5,265 nucleotides of DNA from JBELMB01 sp042088665 (GTDB lineage Bacteria > Pseudomonadota > Alphaproteobacteria > Rhodobacterales > Rhodobacteraceae). The DNA is taken from NCBI GenBank assembly GCA_042088665.1, contig JBELMB010000278.1:1-5265 (forward strand), read 5' to 3'. The notes below the pieces were generated by a model. It was not told where the DNA came from. It ran no database searches and was given only the letters and a program-made list of their open reading frames with translations. The position numbers and the translations under genes were made by a program. Positions 1 through 5,265 of this stretch are shown piece after piece. The number at the start of each line of letters is the position of its first letter. Position 1 is the stretch's first letter.

Positions 1-32
1 AGCTACAGCATCTTTTGCAGACATTCATTGCA

Positions 33-68
33 CCCGCACGCCCAACCTGCCCATGTCATTAGTGCGGG
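33..68. repeat. 7-bp inverted repeat in the left non-coding region
   Basis: CCCGCAC at 33-39 is the exact reverse complement of GTGCGGG at 62-68, with 22 bases between. It could form a stem in RNA or be half of a larger element running off the left edge. Short enough to be chance. Confidence 0.35.
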
Positions 69-93
69 ACGAAGCTGCCGTAGGAGGTCGCCT

Positions 94-113
94 TCCGAAG
101 GTCAGCTTTCGGA
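94..113. repeat. Short stem-loop in the left non-coding region
   Basis: TCCGAA (94-99) and TTCGGA (108-113) form a perfect 6-bp stem around an 8-base loop, which could close further by a G-C pair flanked by wobble pairs if transcribed from the plus strand. No U-run follows. Possibly part of a dispersed intergenic element together with the 33-68 inverted repeat. Confidence 0.4.
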
Positions 114-203
114 TTTCAACAACCAATCTCGTGCTTTGATTTCGAGGGTTTCATCTTTCAAATAGAAATGAAAATGCTTTGCCCCAACGCCTTCCATCTT
201 AAT

Positions 204-845
204 CTAAGGTGTAGAGTTCATGTTGTCTTGAGTGTTGCCTGAAATTTCGTAGAACTCACCCCATTCTGGCGCAAGCCCACTGAAACGGCACTGGCCCGAA
301 TACCAGCCTTCATCGTTGACTGACGTAACGCGATATTTGGAGCAGTTTACGAAGCTGACAGCGATTTCGGGGATGTTCTCATATTGGCGATAGGCGTAAG
401 GATTTGGTTTCATGCGGGCAATCAACTCGTCTCCGCGCTCTTCAAGCCTGAGACCCACATCATTCGGATGAGCGTTCCAGTCTTCATTTAGTCGGATGAA
501 CTTGGGGAGGTCATCAGCCTTGAAATGCCATGGCAAATCCGCTTTTGGCTTCCAAGTTACCCAAAGACGGTTTGGATGCCTTGCTAAGGGTTTCAATTCC
601 TTCGTTGGCTCGTTGACCAATACGGCGATACTGCCAAGGCCAATCAGCGGCCAGCCTGTCAGGCAGCTTCGCATCCGCTGTCTATCAACTTGTGCAACCA
701 ACAAGTTACGATCTGCCATCTGAAGCACATCCCCAATCTCGGGAACGTGGGTAAGTTGATCAAGAATAAGAATCGACTGAGGTTGCCCAGAACCATCGGC
801 GGGAAGGCTGAATATGTCGGTCAGACGACCCTTCGGTTCGTGCAT
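204..845 (-). CDS. Hypothetical protein, 213 residues, function unknown
   Basis: I do not recognise this family. It is judged a real gene because it is long for its region, has AAGGGG correctly spaced before the ATG, and its translation is balanced and globular, with many W, Y and P residues rather than the Arg/Ala/Pro-rich look of shadow frames. No signal peptide or clear membrane span is visible; a short apolar stretch, LIGLGSIAVLV, lies at 67-77. Two parts are suggested: an N-terminal portion with ILILDQLTHVPEIGDVLQ, and an aromatic-rich C-terminal portion with NDEGWYSGQCRF (177-188) and PEWGEFYEISG (193-203), which has the look of a conserved motif block. It contains three cysteines (61, 168, 186). 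G+C is about 50%, lower than the operon. It is separated from the operon by 272 bases with its own candidate promoter, so independent transcription is likely. It could be a small accessory or immunity-like protein, but nothing in the sequence proves that. Confidence 0.7.
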   Translation of the reverse strand: MHEPKGRLTDIFSLPADGSGQPQSILILDQLTHVPEIGDVLQMADRNLLVAQVDRQRMRSCLTGWPLIGLGSIAVLVNEPTKELKPLARHPNRLWVTWKPKADLPWHFKADDLPKFIRLNEDWNAHPNDVGLRLEERGDELIARMKPNPYAYRQYENIPEIAVSFVNCSKYRVTSVNDEGWYSGQCRFSGLAPEWGEFYEISGNTQDNMNSTP

Positions 846-851
846 CCTCGG

Positions 852-857
852 CCCCTT
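852..857 (-). promoter_or_regulatory. Shine-Dalgarno of the hypothetical gene
   Basis: AAGGGG on the minus strand, 6 bases before the ATG at 845. It supports this start as the true one; no other start codon upstream in frame is better placed. Confidence 0.6.
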
Positions 858-862
858 AGAAA

Positions 863-891
863 TTTATACTGCCAACCACGAAGAAAGTCAG
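863..891 (-). promoter_or_regulatory. Candidate sigma-70-type promoter for the downstream hypothetical gene
   Basis: On the minus strand, CTGACT (886-891) and TATAAA (863-868) are separated by exactly 17 bases, fitting -35 and -10 boxes (TATAAA differs by one base from TATAAT; the -35 keeps TGAC). Predicted transcription would start near 856, leaving an unusually short leader of about 11 bases that begins at the Shine-Dalgarno. The closeness is a reason for caution: the real promoter may lie further upstream. Confidence 0.4.
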
Positions 892-993
892 TTTGTCGAC
901 TTTTTTCATCATAGCAGACCTTTGTGCGCCGCGCAGCATCGGTCAACAAGGGCTCAAAGTGGTCAAACAGGACGTTTTGATGGTGTCAGTATG

Positions 994-1027
994 GCGGCAA
1001 ATGGCGTCTGCTCGACATGTTTGCCGC
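994..1027. repeat. 8-bp inverted repeat with 18-base loop
   Basis: Arms GCGGCAAA (994-1001) and TTTGCCGC (1020-1027) are perfectly complementary. It lies about 90 bases beyond the glycosidase stop. There is no U-run on either side in either direction, so an intrinsic terminator is not supported. It may be a remnant of structured intergenic sequence, an RNA 3'-end stabiliser, or chance. Confidence 0.4.
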
Positions 1028-1117
1028 TGCCGGTCAGATCCCTCCGCCAAGTAACGGGCCCCAAGCCATCGGTGGCAGTTTGTAATAGACCACGGGTCCC
1101 ATCGGGCCACTTGCCTG

Positions 1118-2398
1118 CTATCCCAGCTTTAGGGCCAGGGGCAGCGGGCGGTCGAATTGGGCTGGGCTGCCGGGTTGGCCGTGGTGCACATCGCGCGGGG
1201 TCAAGAGCGCGCCGCCGCCCTCGCAAAACACCTGGGTCGAGCCACCGCCATCCAGGTGCATGGCGGTCACGGCCCCTTCGTCGCGCATGAGGCAGGCGAG
1301 GTCAAAGAGGGTGGCCCCTGCGGCCTCCGCCTTGTTTTGGAAGAACGAGGATGTTCCCTCGACCGCGCAGAAGAACAAGGCCCCTTGCGACGTCACGCCC
1401 GCCGAGAGCCGGGCGGCGCGGGTCTGGTGCCAGTCCGCGGCCCAGGCATGAGGCGAGATCGGCACGGCATCGGGGCGGTCAGGGTCGGCGCGCATCCCCT
1501 CTTCGGCAAAGATGTCGCGACCGGCTTCGGTGACAGCGCCCTGCTCGACGATGATCGGCCCGGCTTGCACCCCTTCGTGCAGGTCCGCCTCCAGCCTGTA
1601 GGCGATGGACCCGACCGTGCGGGCCTCGGCCTCGCTCTCAAACCGGATCACGCAGCCAGCGCGGGGGATCGGCATGCCCCCGCCCGCCCTGATCGCCACC
1701 GCGTGGCGGCCAACGTAGGCAACGTCCCAAACGCCTTGCCTGACCGGCGTTGCGCCGTTCTGCGAGCCGTGAAACAGGGCAAAGGCGGTGCCTGACGTCC
1801 CCTCGACCGGTGGACCGAAGGGGTGCGGGGAAAGGATGCGCCCATCCGGCAGCTGCACAGTGATATCGGCAAAGCCAAGGCGGCGGATCGCAGGACCGGC
1901 CTTGGTCATCAACAGGCAGGCACGGCGGACCTGTGGCGGGGTCTCGACGAGACCGCCCGCCATGGTCAGGCCAATCGGATCGCCGTAAGCGTCCCACGGC
2001 CCCGCCAGTTCGGGCCGCAGGAACAGGAAGTGGTTGGCATTGATCAACACCTCCCCTGCCGCCAACCGCGACGCGGCCAGACGCAACAGATGCAGAGGCG
2101 CGGCGCGCACCGTCCCATTGGGCAGCGCGCGGGTGCGCGCGGCAAGGCAGGTCACCGGTCCCAGCCCCGCCATCTCCCGCGTCTCAGGCTGCGCCAACCT
2201 CTCCGCGGCGGGGGGCACATGGGTCAGCGCCATACGCAGCCGCGCCGCGCCCAGAACCTGCGTCAGGCGATCTTCCTGAGGGGTGGCGCGGGCGGTGAAC
2301 AGCGGCAGGACCGCAAGCTGATCGGGATCCAGGCGCCACACGCGGGCCAGTTTGCCCGAGGCCAGCTGCCGGTCGAAAAACTGCGTCTTGACCGTCAT
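1118..2398 (-). CDS. Phosphodiester glycosidase family protein (NAGPA/DUF2233 domain), probably cytoplasmic
   Basis: Predicted hydrolase related to the uncovering enzyme (N-acetylglucosamine-1-phosphodiester alpha-N-acetylglucosaminidase) and its bacterial relatives, which split a sugar from a sugar-phosphate diester. 426 residues. The domain occupies about residues 110-420: INANHFLF (119-126), GDPIGLTMAGG (139-149), IPRAGCVI (244-251), QAGPIIVEQG (278-287), RAARLSAGV (327-335), then the family's best mark, HLDGGGST (381-388; LDGGGST at 1235-1255), with DPDRPD near 305. The first 110 residues have no motif I recognise. The N-terminus (MTVKTQFFDRQ) has no hydrophobic signal segment, so a cytoplasmic location is inferred; many relatives are exported or membrane-anchored. 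The start at 2398 is supported by the ATGA overlap with the permease stop and by AGGAGG 6 bases upstream. It is last in the operon and co-translated with the transporter, so it probably acts on the imported compound. Exact substrate unknown. Confidence 0.87.
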   Translation of the reverse strand: MTVKTQFFDRQLASGKLARVWRLDPDQLAVLPLFTARATPQEDRLTQVLGAARLRMALTHVPPAAERLAQPETREMAGLGPVTCLAARTRALPNGTVRAAPLHLLRLAASRLAAGEVLINANHFLFLRPELAGPWDAYGDPIGLTMAGGLVETPPQVRRACLLMTKAGPAIRRLGFADITVQLPDGRILSPHPFGPPVEGTSGTAFALFHGSQNGATPVRQGVWDVAYVGRHAVAIRAGGGMPIPRAGCVIRFESEAEARTVGSIAYRLEADLHEGVQAGPIIVEQGAVTEAGRDIFAEEGMRADPDRPDAVPISPHAWAADWHQTRAARLSAGVTSQGALFFCAVEGTSSFFQNKAEAAGATLFDLACLMRDEGAVTAMHLDGGGSTQVFCEGGGALLTPRDVHHGQPGSPAQFDRPLPLALKLG

Positions 2399-3228
2399 TT
2401 GACGCCTCCTCCCATGAACCCCTGCAGGACGTATTTCTGGCAAACCACATAGACCAGCACCAAAGGCAGGACCGAGATGACCGATCCGGCCATCAGATGA
2501 TGCCATGCTGCCTCGTATTGGCTGAAGAAGCTCAGAAGCCCCAGCGGCACGGTGAACAGCTCCGGCGAGTTGAGGAAAATGAGCGGGCGCAGCAGCTCAT
2601 CCCAGTTGTTGATGAAGCCGATCACAAAGATCGCCACCAGGGCGGGCTGCGCCAGCGGCAGATAGATGCGATAAAAGATCTGGAACGGGTTGGCCCCGTC
2701 GATCACTGCCGCCTCCGCGTAGTCATCGGGCAGCGCGCCAAAGTACTCGCGCAGCATGAAGGTCCCAAACGCGCCGACAAGGAAGGACGGCACGATGAGC
2801 GGCAACCAAGTGTCGATCCAACCCAATTGGCGCATCAGCAGAAACTCGGGGATGATCGTCACTTCGGCCGGAACAAAAGCCGTGGCCAGCACCACGGCAA
2901 AGAGGAGGTTCTTGCCCGGCAATTCCATCTTGGCAAAGGCGTAGCCGGCAAGCGAACAGGTGATGACCTGACCCAACGCCGCAAGCGCCGAGACGATCAG
3001 CGAATTGCGGAAATAGATGACGAAATCGCGCCGGTTCCAGACCTCGGTGTAATTGGCAAACGGCGTGTCGGAATAGAGCAGCGTGGGCCGGAAACTGGGC
3101 GGCAATTGGAAAAGGTCCCGTTGCTCCTTGAAGCTGGTGACCAGCATCCAGACAAAGGGCATCAGCGCGACCACCGCATAGAGCAGCAGCACAATGTAAA
3201 GCGCCCAGAGCCAACCGCGGCTACTCAT
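2395..3228 (-). CDS. ABC transporter inner-membrane permease, MalG/UgpE type
   Basis: Second channel subunit, pairing with the permease encoded just upstream. 277 residues, the normal length. Hydrophobic segments lie near 8-30, 72-95, 107-128, 138-162, 194-216 and 247-267. The N-terminal MLVTSFK and the RNSLIVS segment are typical of the MalG branch. The EAA loop reads EAAVIDGANPFQIF from residue 172 and runs on to IYLPLAQP. The ATG at 3228 lies inside the end of the preceding gene (8-base overlap), with only a weak GGTGGG about 3 bases upstream, so translation probably depends on coupling to the upstream permease. Its TGA overlaps the ATG of the glycosidase as ATGA. The C-terminus FMGGGVK matches the usual ending for this family (a QGLTxGAVK-like tail). 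Confidence 0.95.
   Translation of the reverse strand: MSSRGWLWALYIVLLLYAVVALMPFVWMLVTSFKEQRDLFQLPPSFRPTLLYSDTPFANYTEVWNRRDFVIYFRNSLIVSALAALGQVITCSLAGYAFAKMELPGKNLLFAVVLATAFVPAEVTIIPEFLLMRQLGWIDTWLPLIVPSFLVGAFGTFMLREYFGALPDDYAEAAVIDGANPFQIFYRIYLPLAQPALVAIFVIGFINNWDELLRPLIFLNSPELFTVPLGLLSFFSQYEAAWHHLMAGSVISVLPLVLVYVVCQKYVLQGFMGGGVK
2405..2413 (-). promoter_or_regulatory. Strong Shine-Dalgarno of the glycosidase gene
   Basis: GGGAGGAGG on the minus strand, containing a full AGGAGG core (2405-2410), 6 bases before the ATG at 2398. It lies inside the last codons of the upstream permease. It is the best ribosome binding site in the operon and fixes the glycosidase start at 2398 rather than at the further upstream ATG at 2506. 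Confidence 0.85.
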
Positions 3229-4102
3229 GCACCCACCGCTTGCGGTAGTGGAAACTGATCAGCGTCAACAGCCCCAGGACAAAGCACAACACGTAAGACA
3301 GGGCCGCCGCCAGCCCCATGTCGAAATCGATAAAGGCCCGCTGGTAGATCGCAAAGGCCAGCGTGGTGGTGGCGCCGTTGGGACCGCCGCCCGTCAACGC
3401 ATAGGTGATCTCGAAGGTCTGAGTGGAGCGGATCAGCGCGATGATCAACACAAAGAAAAGCGACCGCGACAAAAGCGGAATCGTGATCTTGCGAAACTGC
3501 TGCCAGGCATTGGCGCCATCGATTTTCGCCGCCTCATAATATTCCGAATTGATGGTCTGCAGCCCGGCCAGCAACAGCAGCATGTAAAACCCTGCATCCT
3601 TCCAGATCGACACGATGGCCACGGCGGGCAGCGCAAACATCGGATCGGCCAGCCATGCGGGATTTTCCGTGATCCCGACCCAGTCGAGCGCGGTGTTCAA
3701 GAGGCCGAACCGGGTCGAAAAGATCCACCGCCAGACCAAAGTCACCGCAACGGTGGAGGTGATGTAAGGCAAAAAGAACGCGCCCCGAAAGAAGGCCATG
3801 CCGCGCAGGCCCGAATTCAGAATGACCGCCAGCCCCAGGGCCAAAGCCACAGCACCGGGCACATACATCAGTGTAAAAAGCGCCGTCGTCCCGAACACCC
3901 GCAGCGTTGTGGGCGATGTGAAAATGGCGATGTAATTGTCAAAGCCCGCAAAAACCGCCGTGTCAAAGATCTGCCAGTCGGCAAAGGACAGCCCGAAGCT
4001 CCAGAAGATCGGCAACAGCCGGAAAACGGCCAGTCCGATGATCGTCGGCAGCAAAAAGGCCAGCGGCCAGAGGTGGGAGCGAGTGTAGCGGGGAACGCGC
4101 AT
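3221..4102 (-). CDS. ABC transporter inner-membrane permease, MalF/UgpA type
   Basis: One of two channel-forming subunits of the importer, in the inner membrane. 293 residues, typical for the family. About six hydrophobic segments can be seen, near residues 12-34, 71-96, 105-127, 155-180, 212-226 and 262-283. The cytoplasmic EAA loop that docks the ATPase is present: EAAKIDGANAWQQF begins at residue 190 and the loop continues to ITIPLL. TGGGPNGATTT near 237 is another common mark of this branch. The ATG at 4102 is preferred; a TTG directly before it (4105) would add one residue. No convincing Shine-Dalgarno is visible, because the upstream bases are the tail of the stem-loop. Its end overlaps the next permease by 8 bases, indicating translational coupling. 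An annotation as a sugar or glycerol-phosphate permease would be equally compatible. Confidence 0.95.
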   Translation of the reverse strand: MRVPRYTRSHLWPLAFLLPTIIGLAVFRLLPIFWSFGLSFADWQIFDTAVFAGFDNYIAIFTSPTTLRVFGTTALFTLMYVPGAVALALGLAVILNSGLRGMAFFRGAFFLPYITSTVAVTLVWRWIFSTRFGLLNTALDWVGITENPAWLADPMFALPAVAIVSIWKDAGFYMLLLLAGLQTINSEYYEAAKIDGANAWQQFRKITIPLLSRSLFFVLIIALIRSTQTFEITYALTGGGPNGATTTLAFAIYQRAFIDFDMGLAAALSYVLCFVLGLLTLISFHYRKRWVHE

Positions 4103-4113
4103 CAAGGCGAAAT

Positions 4114-4138
4114 GCCGGGGCCAAACTCTGGCCCCGGC
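4114..4138 (-). terminator. Intergenic GC-rich stem-loop (attenuator or mRNA-stabilising hairpin)
   Basis: Perfect 10-bp inverted repeat: arms 4114-4123 (GCCGGGGCCA) and 4129-4138 (TGGCCCCGGC), with a 5-base loop. It lies in the 49-base gap between the binding-protein stop and the first permease start. On the transcribed strand it is followed only by ATTTCG, not a long U-run, so full termination is unlikely. Hairpins in this position are known in MalE-type operons to protect the upstream message and keep the binding protein more abundant than the permeases. That role here is inferred. The structure itself is read directly. It ends 11 bases before the permease start, so it may also limit ribosome access. 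Confidence 0.7.
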
Positions 4139-4151
4139 CCGGTCTCACGCG

Positions 4152-5265
4152 TCAGCGCGAGAGCACTTCGTTGCCATAGGCCGTGAAACCGGCAATGGCG
4201 TCTTCCAGAGATTTCCGACCGTTGAAGACCTCGTCCAGCTCGCCATTGACGCCGCCTGACCCTTCGGCGGCATAGCCGCGCCAGGCGCTCCAATTGTCCG
4301 AAAAGCCAGTGTAGACGGTCTGGGCGCCGATTTCGAGGATCAGTTCCTTGTTGTCGGGTTTCATGTCCCGCTCCAGCCAGTCCTGACCTTCGGCAATGGC
4401 CCGAAAGGCCGGAACCTTGCCGCCCTTGAAATCGGCGGCGGTGCGGCCTTCGCCGATCATGTGCTGGATGAAGGCCCAGGCGAGATCGGCGTTTTCGGTG
4501 GTCTTGGCCATCGACAGCATGTCGGCCCAGGCATAGGCGGCGGCGGTGTCAGGCGTGGCATCGGGGCCCATGGGCACCTGCGCGATGGCCCAGTTCATGT
4601 CCGGGTCGGCCACGCTGCGCACATTGGCGATGTTCCAGGATCCATCCACCCACATGGCTGCCATGCCCATGGGGAACACATCCTGCTGGCGGATGCCTTC
4701 CATCTCTTGCGGCATGGGCGCAACCTTGTCTTCCAGAACCAGTCCGGTCAGGAAGTCCAGGGTGTTGACGGCGGCCTCGTTCAGCTCGATCGCGGTTTCA
4801 TCCGCGTTCAGATAGCGCCCGCCGTTGCGGAACATCCAGGTGTCCACATGGGCGTAGCGGCCATAGATCCAATAGCCCCACTGGTCGATCTGACCATCGT
4901 CATTGCTGTCCAGCGTCAGCGCCTTGGCCGCATCGCGGAAGTCGTCCCAGGTCCAGTCGGCCTGAGGATACTCCAGCCCGGCGGCATCGAACATGTCGCG
5001 GTTGTAATAGAGCACCGGCGCAACCCAGTTTTGCGGAAAGGCAGCCATCTGGCCGCCCACCATGCCGGGGGTCAAGGCGCCCTCGTAATAGACCGAAAGG
5101 TCGGTGTCGGAAGTCACCTCGGTCAGGTCCGCGAGATTGCCAGCCCCGGCCCAGCCCTTCACAAAGCCCGAGGACATGGCAAAGACATCCGGCAAATCGC
5201 CCGCCGCGGCCAGCGCCGACAGTTTGGGCCAGTAATCCGACGGAGGCATCGCCTGCGCCTCGACC
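4152..5265 (-). CDS. ABC transporter periplasmic solute-binding protein, carbohydrate type (5' end outside window)
   Basis: Periplasmic binding protein that delivers a ligand to the two permeases encoded downstream. 370 residues are visible and the reading frame stays open to the right edge, so the signal peptide and first strand (probably some 40-60 residues) lie outside. The ATG at 5249 is internal: the residues before it (VEAQA) continue the usual pattern, followed by YWPKL and a PDVF motif about 20 residues on. Family marks of extracellular solute-binding protein family 1 (MalE/UgpB-like) are YYNRDMFDAAGL, WTWDDF, an aspartate-rich loop DSNDDGQID (4884-4910), and MAAMWVDGSW, where ligand-contacting residues usually lie. 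The C-terminus is complete, ending EVLSR then TGA. First visible gene of the operon; a stem-loop follows it. The ligand cannot be read from the sequence, although the glycosidase at the end of the operon hints at a glycosylated phosphodiester. The family call is firm, the substrate open. Confidence 0.93.
   Translation of the reverse strand, partial: VEAQAMPPSDYWPKLSALAAAGDLPDVFAMSSGFVKGWAGAGNLADLTEVTSDTDLSVYYEGALTPGMVGGQMAAFPQNWVAPVLYYNRDMFDAAGLEYPQADWTWDDFRDAAKALTLDSNDDGQIDQWGYWIYGRYAHVDTWMFRNGGRYLNADETAIELNEAAVNTLDFLTGLVLEDKVAPMPQEMEGIRQQDVFPMGMAAMWVDGSWNIANVRSVADPDMNWAIAQVPMGPDATPDTAAAYAWADMLSMAKTTENADLAWAFIQHMIGEGRTAADFKGGKVPAFRAIAEGQDWLERDMKPDNKELILEIGAQTVYTGFSDNWSAWRGYAAEGSGGVNGELDEVFNGRKSLEDAIAGFTAYGNEVLSR

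Larger units (their letters stand above)
1..203. other. Non-coding region at the left edge with short inverted repeats
   Basis: No plausible gene on either strand. It holds a 7-bp inverted repeat (CCCGCAC at 33-39, GTGCGGG at 62-68), a 6-bp stem with an 8-base loop (94-113), and an AT-rich imperfect inverted repeat (149-173). No clear intrinsic terminator follows the stop at 204. From memory, the text around 1-120 resembles intergenic sequence that recurs in Rhodobacterales genomes; this could not be checked here. Confidence 0.5.
846..1117. other. Non-coding spacer between the operon and the downstream gene
   Basis: 272 bases without a convincing gene. Contents seen: an 8-bp inverted repeat (994-1001/1020-1027), a repeated GGTCAA at 941 and 961, a candidate promoter near 863-891 and a Shine-Dalgarno at 852-857 for the gene at 845. 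No stem followed by a U-run was found after the glycosidase stop, so where the operon transcript ends is not visible. Confidence 0.6.

Noticed and set aside
149..173. AT-rich imperfect inverted repeat considered as the terminator of the hypothetical gene
   Set aside because: The stem is short and bulged (TTTCA/TGAAA plus TTTC/GAAA) and on the transcribed strand it is followed by CCC, not a U-run.
1057..1107. GGGCCC and GGACC/GGTC-type short palindromes after the glycosidase stop, considered as an operon terminator
   Set aside because: Stems are only 3-6 bp, with no following U-run; expected by chance in G+C-rich DNA.
963..1226. Minus-strand 87-codon frame beyond the glycosidase end, and the plus-strand frame 814-1290
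   Set aside because: Both overlap the glycosidase 3' end in another frame, are Arg/Pro-rich, and have no ribosome binding site or recognisable motif.
1157..1795. Plus-strand frames opposite the glycosidase, including another at 1823-2452
   Set aside because: Composition is typical of antisense shadows in G+C-rich DNA and no motifs are visible. The minus frame carries the LDGGGST family motif.
2399..2506. Upstream start for the glycosidase at 2506, adding 36 residues
   Set aside because: It would overlap the permease gene by more than 100 bases, and the added residues are not family-like. The ATG at 2398 has the ATGA overlap and an excellent Shine-Dalgarno.
2497..3258. Plus-strand reading frame (253 codons) opposite the second permease
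   Set aside because: Same charged, low-complexity shadow character; the opposite strand encodes a clear MalG-type permease.
3227..4186. Long plus-strand reading frame (319 codons) opposite the first permease
   Set aside because: Its translation is dominated by Arg, Gln, Gly, His and Pro with no fold-like pattern. It is the mirror of a high-G+C coding strand, and the minus-strand permease is unmistakable.
5247..5249. ATG at 5249 as the true start of the binding protein
   Set aside because: The frame is open to the window edge, and the upstream residues continue the mature protein. Starting here would remove the signal peptide and the first strand.
1..5265. CRISPR array, tRNA or rRNA genes, insertion sequence ends, attachment sites
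   Set aside because: No regularly spaced direct repeats, cloverleaf-like patterns, transposase motifs or paired terminal repeats were seen on either strand.

Overview
The window holds the downstream part of a carbohydrate-type ABC importer operon on the minus strand, followed by a separate unrecognised gene. The high-G+C coding style, the protein flavour and the gene order suggest an alphaproteobacterium, most likely of the Rhodobacterales/Roseobacter group. That placement is inferred from general resemblance; no marker gene is present.

Layout, read in the direction of transcription (right to left). (1) 5265-4152: periplasmic solute-binding protein, missing its N-terminus because the gene runs off the right edge. 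(2) 4151-4103: a 49-base gap filled mostly by a perfect 10-bp GC-rich stem-loop. (3) 4102-3221: first membrane permease (MalF/UgpA type). (4) 3228-2395: second permease (MalG/UgpE type), overlapping the first by 8 bases. (5) 2398-1118: a phosphodiester glycosidase (NAGPA/DUF2233 family) without a visible signal peptide, overlapping the second permease by 4 bases (ATGA) and preceded by a strong Shine-Dalgarno. (6) 1117-846: non-coding spacer with weak inverted repeats and a candidate promoter. (7) 845-204: a 213-residue protein of unknown function on the same strand. (8) 203-1: non-coding, with short inverted repeats.

How the genes work together: the binding protein captures a ligand in the periplasm and the two permeases form the channel. 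The overlapping, co-translated glycosidase presumably acts on the imported compound in the cytoplasm. The known family chemistry is cleavage of a sugar from a sugar-phosphate diester, so the ligand may be a glycosyl phosphodiester, for example a sugar-phosphoglycerol, rather than a plain sugar. The ATP-binding subunit is not in the window and must be encoded upstream or elsewhere.

The left approximately 1 kb differs in composition: sampled lines 361-420 and 541-600 are 50% and 47% G+C, against 73% at 1621-1680, 65% at 2641-2700 and 57% at 3961-4020. This suggests the left part is accessory or separately acquired. No RNA gene, CRISPR array, transposase or attachment site was found. The most interesting point is the importer plus intracellular phosphodiester glycosidase pairing. 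The rest of the operon looks like an ordinary sugar transporter.
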